DNA of 64,000 nt from Hetaerina americana (lineage: Eukaryota; Arthropoda; Insecta; Odonata; Calopterygidae), in NCBI GenBank assembly GCA_022747635.1, contig JAKTNV010000077.1, positions 1,764,418-1,828,417 of the forward strand. The letters run 5' to 3'. Positions 24,401-37,416 of this stretch are shown here, piece by piece. The first letter of the stretch is position 1, and each line of letters begins with the position of its first letter. The notes under the pieces were generated by a model. It worked only from the letters and a program-made list of their open reading frames with translations, did not search any database and was not told where the DNA came from. Position numbers and translations under genes: made by a program.

Positions 24401-25843
24401 CCCAGAATTAATCCTGAAAGACAAGAAATGAGCATAAAAGATGCTTCAGCGCAAGTGTTAATGTTACTAAAAGAGCCCAAATTTCTAAAAATATTGCGAA
24501 AAACAACAATCTTCTGTTTTAGAGTGAATGGTTGAGGTGTATATAAGGCATTTATTTCCTTTTTAGAAAATTTAATTTTTCACATTTTTCCATGAAAAGT
24601 GCCAATACCCCCCCCCCTTTGTGTTATTAGTGAAAATCTAACTCAACACAAATCAAACAAAAATGTTGCCATTGTGTGTATTGTTGTTCATTTTCATCAA
24701 ATAAACATAATAAAACCCAGAATTAATCCTGAAAGACAAGAAATGAACATAAAAGATACTTCAGCGCAAGTGTTATGTTATTAAAAGAGCCCAAATTTCT
24801 ATAAATATTACGAAAAACAACAATCTTCTGTTTTAGAGCGAATGTTTGAGGTGTATAGAAGGCATTTATTTCTTTTTTAGAAAATTTAATTTTTCACATT
24901 TTTCCATGAAAAGTGCCAATACCCCCCCCTTTGGGGTCTAGGTGAAAACCTAACACGACACAAATCAAACAAAAATGTTTCCATGGTGTGTATTGTTGTT
25001 CATTTTCATCAAATAAACAAAATGAAACCCAGACTTAATCCTGAAAGACAAGAAATGAGCATAAGAAATGCTTCAGCGCAAGTGTTAATGTTGCTAAAAG
25101 AGCCCAAATTTCTAAAAATTTTGCGAAAAACAACAATCTTCAGTTTTAGAGTGAATGTTTGAGATGTATAGAAGCCTTTTATTTCATTTTTAGAAAATTT
25201 AATATTTGACATTTTTCCATGAAAAGTACCTGTACCCCCCCCCCTACTTTGGGTTCTAGGTGAAAATCTCACTCGACACATATCAAACAAAAATAATGCC
25301 ATGGTGTGTATTGTTGTTCATTTTCATCAAAAAAACTATATTAAACCCAGAATTAATCCTGAAAGACAAGAAATGAGCATTAAAGATACTTTAGCGCAAG
25401 TGTTAATGTGCCTAAAAGTGCCCAAATTTCTAAAAATATTGGGAAAACACAATCTTCAGTTTTAGAGTGAATGTTTGAGGTGTATAGAAGGCATTTATTT
25501 CATTTTTAGAAAATTTAAAATTTCACATTTCTCCATGAAAAGTGCCAATACCCCTTTGTGTTCAAGGTGAAAATCTAACTCGACACAAATCAAACAAAAA
25601 TGTTTCCATGGTGTGTATTTTTGTTCATTTTCATCAAATAAACAAAATAAAACCCAGAATTAATCCTTAAAGACAAGAAATGAGCTTAAAAAATGCTTCA
25701 GCACAAGTGTTAATGTTACTAAAAGAGCCCAAATTTCTAAAAATATTGCGAAAAACATCAATTCGCAGTTTTGGAGTGAATGTTTGAGGTGTATAGAAGG
25801 CATTTATTTCATTTTTAGAAAATTTAATATTTCACATTTTTCC
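21430..25843 (+). repeat. 14-unit tandem duplication, copy 1 (4414 bp)
   Basis: Fourteen units start with J at 21430 and end before the J at 25844. Order is J, P, K, N-start, P, N/O, M/F hybrid, E, J, L, O, G, F, E. It matches 25844 onward with an offset of 4414-4416 bp. Rare shared variants include aaaatgattcc in J, gaaaatgccaat in P, acgataaattttggg in the second J, gaatggttgagg in L and attgggaaaacac in F. By eye there are roughly a dozen to fifteen differences over about 4.25 kb, for example aatcttgaagac near 21895 and attgcaaaaaac near 21670, so the duplication is recent relative to the rest. Confidence 0.9.
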
Positions 25844-28800
25844 ATGAAAAGTGCCAATACCCCTTGCCAAAAGTGCCAATACCGCACGATACACTTTGGG
25901 TTCTAGGTGAAAATCTAACTCGACACAAATCAAACAAAAATGATTCCATGGTGTGTATTGTTGTTCATTTTCATCAAATAAACAAAATAAAACCCAGACT
26001 TAATCCTGAAAGACAAGAAATGAGTTTAAGAGATGCTTCAGCGCAAGTGTTAATGTTACTAAAAGAGCCCAAATTTCTAAAAAATTGCGAAAAACAACAA
26101 TCTTCTGTTTAAGAGTGAATGTTGAAGTGTTTAGAAGGAATTTATTTCTTTTTTAGAAAATTTAATTTTTCACATTTTTCCATGAAAATGCCAATACCCT
26201 TTGGGTTCTAGGTGAAAATCTCACTCAACACAAATCAAACAAAAATGTTTCCATGGTGTGTATTGTTGTTCATTTTCATCAAATAAACAAAATAAAACCC
26301 AGACTTAATCCTGAAAGACAAGAAATGAGCATAAAAGATGCTTCAGCGCAAGTGTTAATGTTACTAAAAGAGCCCAAATTTCTAAAAATATTGCGAAAAA
26401 CAACAATCTTCAGTTTAAGAGTGAATGTTTGAGGTGTATAGAAGGCATTTATTTCATTTTTAGAAAATTTAATTTTTCACATTTTTCCATGAAAAGTGCC
26501 AATACCCCCTCCCCCTTTGGGTTCTAGGTGAAAATCTCACTCGACAGAAATCAAACAAAAATGTTTCCATGGTGTGTATTGTTGTTCATTTTCATCAAAT
26601 AAACAAAATAAAACCCAGACTTAATCCTGAAAGACAAGAAATGAGCATAAAAGATGCTTCAGCGCAAGTGTTAATGTTACTAAAAGAGCCCAAATTTCTA
26701 AAAATATTTCGAAAAACATCAATCTTCAGTTTTAGAGTGAATGTTTGAGGTGTATAGAAGGCATTTATTTCATTTTTAGAAAATTTAAAATTTCACATTT
26801 TTCCATGAAAAGTGCCAATACCCCCCCCTTTGTGTTCTAGGTGAAAATCTCACTCAAAACATATCAAACAAAAATGTTGCCATGGTGTATTGTTGTTCAT
26901 TTTCATCAAATAAACAAAATAAAACCCAGACTTAATCCTGAAAGACAAGAAATGAGCATAAGAGATGCTTCAGTGCAAGTGTTAATGTTACTAAAAGAGC
27001 CCAAATTTCTAAAAAATTGCGAAAAACAACAATCTTCTGTTTAAGAGTGAATGTTGAAGTGTATAGAAGGAATTTATTTCTTTTTTAGAAAATTTAATTT
27101 TTCACATTTTTCCATGAAAAGTGCCAATACCCTTTGGGTTCTAGGTGAAAATCTCACTCAACACAAATCAAACAAAAATGTTGCCATGGTGTGTATTGTT
27201 GTTCATTTTCATCAAATAAACAAAATAAAACCCAGAATTAATCCTGAAAGACAAGAAATGATCTTAAAAGATGCTTCAGCGCAAGTGTTAATGTTACTAA
27301 AAGAGCCCAAATTTCTAAAAATATTGCGAAAAACAACAATCTTCAGTTTTAGAGTGAATGTTTGAGGTGTATTGAAGGCATTTATTTCATTTTTAGAAAA
27401 TTTAATTTTTCACATTTTTCCATGAAAAGTGCCAATACCCCCCCTTTGTGTTCTAGGTGAAAATCTCACTCAAAACATATCAAACAAAAATGTTGCCATT
27501 GTGTGTATTGTTGTTCATTTTCATCAAATAAACAAAATAAAACCCAGAATTAATCCTGAAAGACAAGAAATGAACATAAAAGATACTTCAGCGCAAGTGT
27601 TATGTTATTAAAAGAGCCCAAATTTCTAAAAATATTGCGATAAACAACAATCTTATGTTTTAGAGTGAATGTTTGAGGTGTATAGAAGGCATTTATTTCA
27701 TTTTTAGAAAATTAAATTTTTCACATTTTTCCATGAAAAGTGCCAATACCACCCCCTTTGGGTTCTAGGTGAAAATCTCACTCGACACATATCAAACAAA
27801 AATAATGCCATGGTGTGTATAATTGTTCATTTTAATCAAAAAAACTATATTAAACCCAGAATTAATCCTGAAAGACAAGAAATGAGCATTAAAGATACTT
27901 CAGCGCAAGTGTTCATGTTACTAAAAGTGCCCAAATTTCTAAAAATATTGCGAAAAAAACAATCTTCAGTTTTAGAGTCAATGTTTGAGGTGTATAGAAG
28001 GCATTTATTTCATTTTTAGAAAATTTAAAATTTCACATTTCTCCATGAAAAGTGCCAATACCCCTTTGTGTTCAAGGTGAAAATCTAACTCGACACAAAT
28101 CAAACAAAAATGTTTCCATGGTGTGTATTTTTGTTCATTTTCATCAAATAAACAAAATAAAACCCAGAATTAATCCTTAAAGACAAGAAATGAGCTTAAA
28201 AAATGCTTCAGCACAAGTGTTAATGTTACTAAAAGAGCCCAAATTTCTAAAAATATTGCGAAAAACATCAATCTTCAGTTTTGGAGTGAATGTTTGAGGT
28301 GTATAGAAGGCATTTATTTCATTTTTAGAAAATTTAATATTTCACATTTTTCCATGAAAAGTGCCAATACCCCTTGCCAAAAGTGCCAATACCGCACGAT
28401 AAATTTTGGGTTCTAGGTGAAAATCTAACTCGACACAAATCAAACAAAAATGTTTCCATGGTGTGTATTGTTGTTCATTTTCATCAAATAAACACAATAA
28501 AACCCAGACTTAACCCTGAAAGACAAAAAATGAGCATAAGAGATGCTTCAGCGCAAGTGTTAATGTTACTAAAAGACCCCAAATTTCTAAAAATATTGCG
28601 AAAAACAACAATCTTCAGTTTTAGAGTGAATGTTTGAGGTGTAAAAAAGGCATTTATTTCATTTTTAGAAAATTTAATTTTTCACATTTTTCCATGAAAA
28701 GTGCCAAATACCCCCCCTTTGGGTTCTAGGTGAAAATCTCACTCGACACAAATCAAACAAAAATGTTTCCATGGTGTGTATTTTTGTTCATTTTCATCAA

Positions 28801-30105
28801 ATAAACAAAATAAAACCCAGAATTAATCCTGAAAGACAAGAAATGAGCATAAAAGATGCTTCAGCGCAAGTGTTAATGTTACTAAAAGAGCCCAAATTTC
28901 TAAAAATATTGCGAAAAACAACAATCTTCTGTTTTAGAGTGAATGGTTGAGGTGTATAGAAGGCATTTATTTCCTTTTTAGAAAATTTAATTTTTCACAT
29001 TTTTCCATGAAAAGTGCCAATACCCCCCCCCCCTTTGTGTTATTAGTGAAAATCTAACTCAACACAAATCAAACAAAAATGTTGCCATTGTGTGTATTGT
29101 TGTTCATTTTCATCAAATAAACAAAATAAAACCCAGAATTAATCCTGAAAGACAAGAAATGAACATAAAAGATACTTCAGCGCAAGTGTTATGTTATTAA
29201 AAGAGCCCAAATTTCTATAAATATTACGAAAAACAACAATCTTCTGTTTTAGAGCGAATGTTTGAGGTGTATAGAAGGCATTTATTTCTTTTTTAGAAAA
29301 TTTAATTTTTCACATTTTTCCATGAAAAGTGCCAATACCCCCCCCTTTGGGGTCTAGGTGAAAACCTAACACGACACAAATCAAACAAAAATGTTTCCAT
29401 GGTGTGTATTGTTGTTCATTTTCATCAAATAAACAAAATGAAACCCAGACTTAATCCTGAAAGACAAGAAATGAGCATAAGAAATGCTTCAGCGCAAGTG
29501 TTAATGTTGCTAAAAGAGCCCAAATTTCTAAAAATTTTGCGAAAAACAACAATCTTCAGTTTTAGAGTGAATGTTTGAGATGTATAGAAGCCTTTTATTT
29601 CATTTTTAGAAAATTTAATATTTGACATTTTTCCATGAAAAGTACCTGTACCCCCCCCCCTACTTTGGGTTCTAGGTGAAAATCTCACTCGACACATATC
29701 AAACAAAAATAATGCCATGGTGTGTATTGTTGTTCATTTTCATCAAAAAAACTATATTAAACCCAGAATTAATCCTGAAAGACAAGAAATGAGCATTAAA
29801 GATACTTTAGCGCAAGTGTTAATGTGCCTAAAAGTGCCCAAATTTCTAAAAATATTGGGAAAACACAATCTTCAGTTTTAGAGTGAATGTTTGAGGTGTA
29901 TAGAAGGCATTTATTTCATTTTTAGAAAATTTAAAATTTCACATTTCTCCATGAAAAGTGCCAATACCCCTTTGTGTTCAAGGTGAAAATCTAACTCGAC
30001 ACAAATCAAACAAAAATGTTTCCATGGTGTGTATTTTTGTTCATTTTCATCAAATAAACAAAATAAAACCCAGAATTAATCCTTAAAGACAAGAAATGAG
30101 CTTAA
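25844..30105 (+). repeat. 14-unit tandem duplication, copy 2
   Basis: This directly follows copy 1. It keeps all the diagnostic variants of copy 1 and adds its own: gtgtataattg near 27817, agagtcaatg near 27975, gacaaaaaatg near 28525 and cagtgcaag near 26972. The match to copy 1 stops inside the last E unit, near 30105, where cagcaatag replaces cagcacaag. From there the sequence instead matches about 16535 onward (nine-unit copy B). The last units therefore belong both to this duplication and to nine-unit copy C, which marks an exchange point. Confidence 0.88.
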
Positions 30106-32479
30106 AAAATGCTTCAGCAATAGTGTTAATGTTACTAAAAGAGCCCAAATTTCTAAAAATATTGCGAAAAACATCAATCTTCAGTTTTGGAGTGAATGTT
30201 TGAGGTGTATAGAAGGCATTTATTTCATTTTTAGAAAATTTAATATTTCACATTTTTCCATGAAAAGTGCCAATACCCCTTGCCAAAAGTGCCAATACCG
30301 CACGATACACTTAGGGTTCTAGGTGAAAATCTAACTCGACACAAATCAAACAAAAATGTTTCCGTGGTGTGTATTGTTGTTCATTTTCATCAAATAAACA
30401 CAATAAAACCCAGACTTAACCCTGAAAGACAAGAAATGAGCATAAGAGATGCTTCAGCGCAAGTGTTAATGTGACTAAAAGAGCCCAAATTTCTAAAAAT
30501 ATTGCGAAAAACAACAATCTTCAGTTTAAGAGTGAATGTTTGAGGTGTATAGAAGGCATTTATTTCATTTTTAGAAAATTTAATTTTTCACATTTTTCCA
30601 TGAAAAGTGCCAATACCCCCTCCCCCTTTGGGTTCTAGGTGAAAATCTCACTCGACAGAAATCAAACAAAAATGTTTCCATGGTGTGTATTGTTGTTCAT
30701 TTTCATCAAATAAACAAAATAAAACCCAGACTTAATCCTGAAAGACAAGAAATGAGCATAAAAGATGCTTCAGCGAAAGTGTTAATGTTACTAAAAGAGC
30801 CCAAATTTCTAAAAATATTTCGAAAAACACAATCTTCAGTTTTAGAGTGAATGTTTGAGGTGTATAGAAGGCATTTATTTCATTTTTAGAAAATTTAAAA
30901 TTTCACATTTCTCCATGAAAAGTGCCAAATACCCCCCCTTTGGGTTCTAGGTGAAAATCTCACTCGACACAAATCAAACAAAAATGTTTCCATGGTGTGT
31001 ATTTTTGTTCATTTTCATCAAATAAACAAAATAAAACCCAGAATTAATCCTGAAAGACAAGAAATGAGCATAAAAGATGCTTCAGCGCAAGTGTTAATGT
31101 TACTAAAAGAGCCCAAATTTCTAAAAATATTGCGATAAACAACAATCTTCTGTTTTAGAGTGAATGTTTGAGGTGTATAGAAGGCATTTATTTCATTTTT
31201 AGAAAATTAAATTTATCACATTTTTCCATGAAAAGTGCCAATACCACCCCCTTTGGGTTCTAGGTAAAAATCTCACTCGACAGAAATCAAACAAAAATGT
31301 TGCCATGGTGTGTATTGTTGTTCATTTTCATCAAATAAACAAAATAAAACCCAGAATTAATCCTGAAAGACAAGAAATGATCTTAAAAGATGCTTCAGCG
31401 CAAGTGTTAATGTTACTAAAAGAGCCCAAATTTCTAAAAATATTGCGAAAAACAACAATCTTCAGTTTTAGAGTGAATGTTTGAGGTGTATTGAAGGCAT
31501 TTATTTCATTTTTAGAAAATTTAATTTTTCACATTTTTCCATGAAAAGTGCCAATACCCCCCCTTTGTGTTCTAGGTGAAAATCTCACTCAAAACATATC
31601 AAACAAAAATGTTGCCATGGTGTATTGTTGTTCATTTTCATCAAATAAACAAAATAAAACCCAGAATTAATCCTGAAAGACAAGAAATTTAGCATAAAAG
31701 ATGCTTCAGCCCAAGTGTAAATGTTACTAAAAGAGCCCAAATTTCTAAAAATATTGCGAAAAACAACAATCTTCTGTTTTAGAGTGAATGTTTGAGGTGT
31801 ATAGAAGGCATTTATTTCATTTTTAGAAAATTTAATTTTTCACATTTTTCCATGAAAAGTGCCAATACCCCCCCCCTTTGTGTTATTAGTGACAATCTAA
31901 CTCAACACAAATCAAACAAAAATGTTGCCATTGTGTGTATTGTTGTTCATTTTCATCAAATAAACAAAATAAAACCCAGAATTAATCCTGAAAGACAAGA
32001 AATTTAGCATAAAAGATGCTTCGGCCCAAGTGTAAATGTTATTAAAAGAGCCCAAATTTCTATAAATATTTCGAAAAACAACAATCTTCTGTTTTAGAGT
32101 GAATGTTTGAGGTGTATAGAAGCCATTTATTTCTTTTTTAGAAAATTTAATTTTTCACATTTTTCCATGAAAAGTGCCAATACCACCCCCTTTGGGGTCT
32201 AGGTGAAAACCTAACACGACACAAATCAAACAAAAATGTTTCCATGGTGTGTATTGTTGTTCATTTTCATCAAATAAACAAAATGAAACCCAGACTTAAT
32301 CCTGAAAGACAAGAAATGAGCATAAGAGATGCTTCAGCGCAAGTGTTAATGTTGCTAAAAGAGCCCAAATTTCTAAAAATTTTGCGAAAAACAACAATCT
32401 TCAGTTTTAGAGTGAATGTTTGAGGTGTATAGAAGCCATTTATTTCATTTTTAGAAAATTTAATATTTGACATTTTTCC
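29635..32479 (+). repeat. Nine-unit higher-order repeat, copy C
   Basis: Order F (29635), E (29951), J (30260), K (30600), L (30915), M (31228), N (31541), O (31852), G (32167), and then F again at 32480. It aligns with copy B at an offset of about 13570 bp (43 units), sharing cagcaatag in E, gtttccgtgg and aatgtgactaaaag in J, and cagcgaaagtg in K. It differs in O near 32003, where gaaatttagcat and tcggcccaag replace the expected gaacataaaagatac; this looks like a short conversion from N. Confidence 0.85.
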
Positions 32480-35400
32480 ATGAAAAGTGCCTGTACCCCC
32501 CCCCCCCCTACTTTGGGTTATAGGTGAAAATCTCACTCGACACATATCAAACAAAAATAATGCCATGGTGTGTATTGTTGTTCATTTTCATCAAAAAACT
32601 ATATTAAACCCAGAATTAATCCTGAAAGACAAGAAATGAGCATTAAAGATACTTCAGCGCAAGTGTTAATGTTACTAAAAGTGCCCAAATTTCTAAAAAT
32701 ATTGCGAAAAACACAATCTTCAGTTTTAGAGTGAATGTTTGAGGTGTATAGAAGGCATTTATTTCATTTTTAGAAAATTTAATATTTCACATTTCTCCAT
32801 GAAAAGTGCCAATACCCCTTTGTGTTAAAGGTGAAAATCTAACTCGACACAAATCAAACAAAAATGTTTCCATGGTGTGTATTTTTGTTCATTTTCATCA
32901 AATAAACAAAATTAAACCCAGAATTAATCCTTAAAGACAAGAAATGAGCTTAAAAAATGCTTCAGCACAAGTGTTAATGTTACTAAAAGAGCCCAAATTT
33001 CTAAAAATATTGCGAAAAACATCAATTCGCAGTTTTGGAGTGAATGTTTGAGGTGTATAGAAGGCATTTATTTCATTTTTAGAAAATTTAATATTTCACA
33101 TTTTTCCATGAAAAGTGCCAATACCCCTTGCCAAAAGTGCTAATACCGCACGATACACTTTGGGTTCTAGGTGAAAATCTAACTCGACACAAATCAAACA
33201 AAAATGTTTCCATGGTGTGTATTGTTGTTCATTTTCATCAAATAAACAAAATAAAACCCAGACTTAATCCTGAAAGACAAGAAATGAGTTTAAGAGATGC
33301 TTCAGCGCAAGTGTTAATGTTACTAAAAGAGCCCAAATTTCTAAAAAATTGCGAAAAACAACAATCTTCTGTTTAAGAGTGAATGTTGAAGTGTATAGAA
33401 GGAATTTATTTCTTTTTTAGAAAATTTAATTTTTCACATTTTTCCATGAAAAGTGCCAATACCCTTTGGGTTCTAGGTGAAAATCTCACTCTACACAAAT
33501 CAAACAAAAATGTTGCCATGGTGTGTATTGTTGTTCATTTTCATCAAATTAACACAATAAAACCCAGAGTTAATCCTGAGAACACGAGAAATGAGCATAA
33601 AATATGCTTCAGCGCAAGTGTAAATGTTACTAAAAGAGCCCAAATTTCTAAAAAATTGCGAAAAACAACAATCTTCTGTTTAAGAGTGAATGTTGAAGTG
33701 TATAGAAGGAATTTATTTCTTTTTTAGAAAATTTAATTTTTCACATTTTTCCATGAAAAGTGCCAATACCCTTTGGGTTCTAGGTGAAAATCTCACTCAA
33801 CACAAATCAAACAAAAATGTTTCCATGGTGTCTAATGTTGTTCATTTTCATCAAATAAACAAAATAAAACCCAGACTTAATCCTGAAAGACAAGAAATGA
33901 GCATAAAAGATGCTTCAGCGCAAGTGTTAATGTTACTAAAAGATCCCAAATTTCTAAAAATATTTCGAAAAACACAATCTTCAGTTTTAGAGTTAATGTT
34001 TGAGGTGTAAAAAAGGCATTTATTTCATTTTTAGAAAATTTAATTTTTCACATTTTTCCATGAAAAGTGCCAAATACCCCCCCTTTGTGTTCTAGGTGAA
34101 AATCTCACTCGACACAAATCAAACAAAAATGTTTCCATGGTGTGTATTTTTGTTCATTTTCATCAAATAAACAAAATAAAACCCAGAATTAATCCTGAAA
34201 GACAAGAAATGAGCATAAAAGATGCTTCAGCGCAATTGTAAATGTTACTAAAAGAGCCCAAATTTCTAAAAATATTGCGAAAAAAACAAACTTCTGTTTT
34301 AGAGTGAATGTTTGAGGTGTATAGAAGGCATTTATTTCATTTTTAGAAAATTTAATTTTTCACATTTTTCCATGAAAAGTGCCAATACCCCCCCCTTTGT
34401 GTTATTAGTGACAATCTAACTCAACACAAATCAAACAAAAATGTTGCCATTGTGTGTATTGTTGTTCATTTTCATCAAATAAACAAAATAAAACCCAGAA
34501 TTAATCCTGAAAGACAAGAAATGAACATAAAAGATACTTCAGCGCAAGTGTTATGTTATTAAAAGAGCCCAAATTTCTATAAATATTTCGAAAAACAACA
34601 ATCTTCTGTTTTAGAGTGAATGTTTGAGGTGTATAGAAGCCATTTATTTCTTTTTTAGAAAATTTAATTTTTCACATTTTTCCATGAAAAGTGCCAATAC
34701 CACCCCCTTTGGGGTCTAGGTGAAAACCTAACACGACACAAATCAAACAAAAATGTTTCCATGGTGTGTATTGTTGTTCATTTTCATCAAATAAACAAAA
34801 TGAAACCCAGACTTAATCCTGAAAGACAAGAAATGAGCATAAGAGATGCTTCAGCGCAAGTGTTAATGTTGCTAAAAGAGCCCAAATTTCTAAAAATTTT
34901 GCGAAAAACAACAATCTTCAGTTTTAGAGTGAATGTTTGAGGTGTATAGAAGCCATTTATTTCATTTTTAGAAAATTTAATATTTGACATTTTTCCATGA
35001 AAAGTGCCTGTACCCCCCCCCCTACTTTGGGTTATAGGTGAAAATCTCACTCGACACATATCAAACAAAAATAATGCCATGGTGTGTATTGTTGTTCATT
35101 TTCATCAAAAAAGTATATTAAACCCAGAATTAATCCTGAAAGACAAGAAATGAGCATTAAAGATACTTCAGCGCAAGTGTTAATGTTACTAAAAGTGCCC
35201 AAATTTCTAAAAATATTGCGAAAAACACAATCTTCAGTTTTAGAGTGAATGTTTGAGGTGTATAGAAGGCATTTATTTCATTTTTAGAAAATTTAATATT
35301 TCACATTTCTCCATGAAAAGTGCCAATACCCCTTTGTGTTAAAGGTGAAAATCTAACTCGACACAAATCAAACAAAAATGTTTCCATGGTGTGTATTTTT

Positions 35401-37198
35401 GTTCATTTTCATCAAATAAACAAAATTAAACCCAGAATTAATCCTTAAAGACAAGAAATGAGCTTAAAAAATGCTTCAGCACAAGTGTTAATGTTACTAA
35501 AAGAGCCCAAATTTCTAAAAATATTGCGAAAAACATCAATCTTCAGTTTTGGAGTGAATGTTTGAGGTGTATAGAAGGCATTTATTTCATTTTTAGAAAA
35601 TTTAATATTTCACATTTTTCCATGAAAAGTGCCAATACCCCTTGCCAAAAGTGCCAATACCGCACGATACACTTTGGGTTCTAGGTGAAAATCTAACTCG
35701 ACACAAATCAAACAAAAATGTTTCCATGGTGTGTATTGTTGTTCATTTTCATCAAATAAACAAAATAAAACCCAGACTTAATCCTGAAAGACAAGAAATG
35801 AGTTTAAGAGATGCTTCAGCGCAAGTGTTAATGTTACTAAAAGAGCCCAAATTTCTAAAAAATTGCGAAAAACAACAATCTTCTGTTTAAGAGTGAATGT
35901 TGAAGTGTATAGAAGGAATTTATTTCTTTTTTAGAAAATTTAATTTTTCACATTTTTCCATGAAAAGTGCCAATACCCTTTGGGTTCTAGGTGAAAATCT
36001 CACTCAACACAAATCAAACAAAAATGTTTCCATGGTGTGTATTGTTGTTCATTTTCATCAAATAAACAAAATAAAACCCAGACTTAATCCTGAAAGACAA
36101 GAAATGAGCATAAAAGATGCTTCAGCGCAAGTGTTAATGTTACTAAAAGAGCCCAAATTTCTAAAAATATTGCGAAAAACAACAATCTTCAGTTTAAGAG
36201 TGAATGTTTGAGGTGTATAGAAGGCATTTATTTCATTTTTAGAAAATTTAATTTTTCACATTTTTCCATGAAAAGTGCCAATACCCCCTCCCCCTTTGGG
36301 TTCTAGGTGAAAATCTCACTCGACAGAAATCAAACAAAAATGTTTCCATGGTGTGTATTGTTGTTCATTTTCATCAAATAAACAAAATAAAACCCAGACT
36401 TAATCCTGAAAGACAAGAAATGAGCATAAAAGATGCTTCAGCGCAAGTGTTAATGTTACTAAAAGAGCCCAAATTTCTAAAAATATTTCGAAAAACACAA
36501 TCTTCAGTTTTAGAGTGAATGTTTGAGGTGTATAGAAGGCATTTATTTCATTTTTAGAAAATTTAAAATTTCACATTTTTCCATGAAAAGTGCCAATACC
36601 ACCCCTTTGTGTTCTAGGTGAAAATCTCACTCAAAACATATCAAACAAAAATGTTGCCATGGTGTATTGTTGTTCATTTTCATCAAATAAACAAAATAAA
36701 ACCCAGACTTAATCCTGAAAGACAAGAAATGAGCATAAGAGATGCTTCAGCGCAAGTGTTAATGTTACTAAAAGAGCCCAAATTTCTAAAAAAATGCGAA
36801 AAACAACAATCTTCTGTTTAAGAGTGAATGTTGAAGTGTATAGAAGGAATTTATTTCTTTTTTAGAAAATTTAATTTTTCACATTTTTCCATGAAAAGTG
36901 CCAATACCCTTTGGGTTCTAGGTGAAAATCTCACTCAACACAAATCAAACAAAAATGTTGCCATGGTGTGTATTGTTGTTCATTTTCATCAAATAAACAA
37001 AATAAAACCCAGAATTAATCCTGAAAGACAAGAAATGATCTTAAAAGATGCTTCAGCGCAAGTGTTAATGTTACTAAAAGAGCCCAAATTTCTAAAAATA
37101 TTGCGAAAAACAACAATCTTCAGTTTTAGAGTGAATGTTTGAGGTGTATTGAAGGCATTTATTTCATTTTTAGAAAATTTAATTTTTCACATTTTTCC
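32480..37198 (+). repeat. Rearranged left-domain block with doubled P units
   Basis: Order is F (32480, with the longest C-run seen, thirteen), E (32799), J (33108), P (33446), P (33753), L (34060), O (34372), G (34684), F (34997), E (35313), J (35622), P (35960), K (36268), N-start (36583), P (36891). The series from 35622 repeats the first units of the 14-unit duplication (21430 onward). The P unit at 33446 is unusual: it has gagaacacgagaaatg near 33578 and aaatatgcttc. The next P has gtgtctaatg near 33829. Confidence 0.75.
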
Positions 37199-37416
37199 AT
37201 GAAAAGTGCCAATACCCCCCCTTTGTGTTCTAGGTGAAAATCTCACTCAAAACATATCAAACAAAAAGTTGCCATTGTGATTATTATTGTGTTAATAATA
37301 ATCCAATAAACCAATAATGACCAATAAACAACAATCTTCTGTTTTAGAGTGAATGTTTGAGGTGTATAGAAGGCATTTATTTCATTTTTAGAAAATTTAA
37401 TTTTTCACATTTTTCC
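37199..37416 (+). repeat. Broken 218-bp unit with scrambled filler
   Basis: The unit starts normally (N type) and stops matching after gttgccattgtga near 37280. It resumes at aaacaacaatcttctg near 37327, so the middle of the unit is missing and is replaced by about 45 bp of AT-rich sequence. That filler has an inverted repeat (arms 37280-37288 and 37294-37302, five-base loop) followed by three successive ccaataa-type motifs starting at 37303, 37311 and 37321. Short repeated motifs at a deletion are typical of error-prone, templated end joining. The unit marks the end of the left-domain series. Confidence 0.85.

Noticed and set aside
37268..37329. Mobile element insertion or excision footprint
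   Set aside because: The novel stretch is only about 45 bp, with no target-site duplication or terminal repeats, and part of the unit is deleted.
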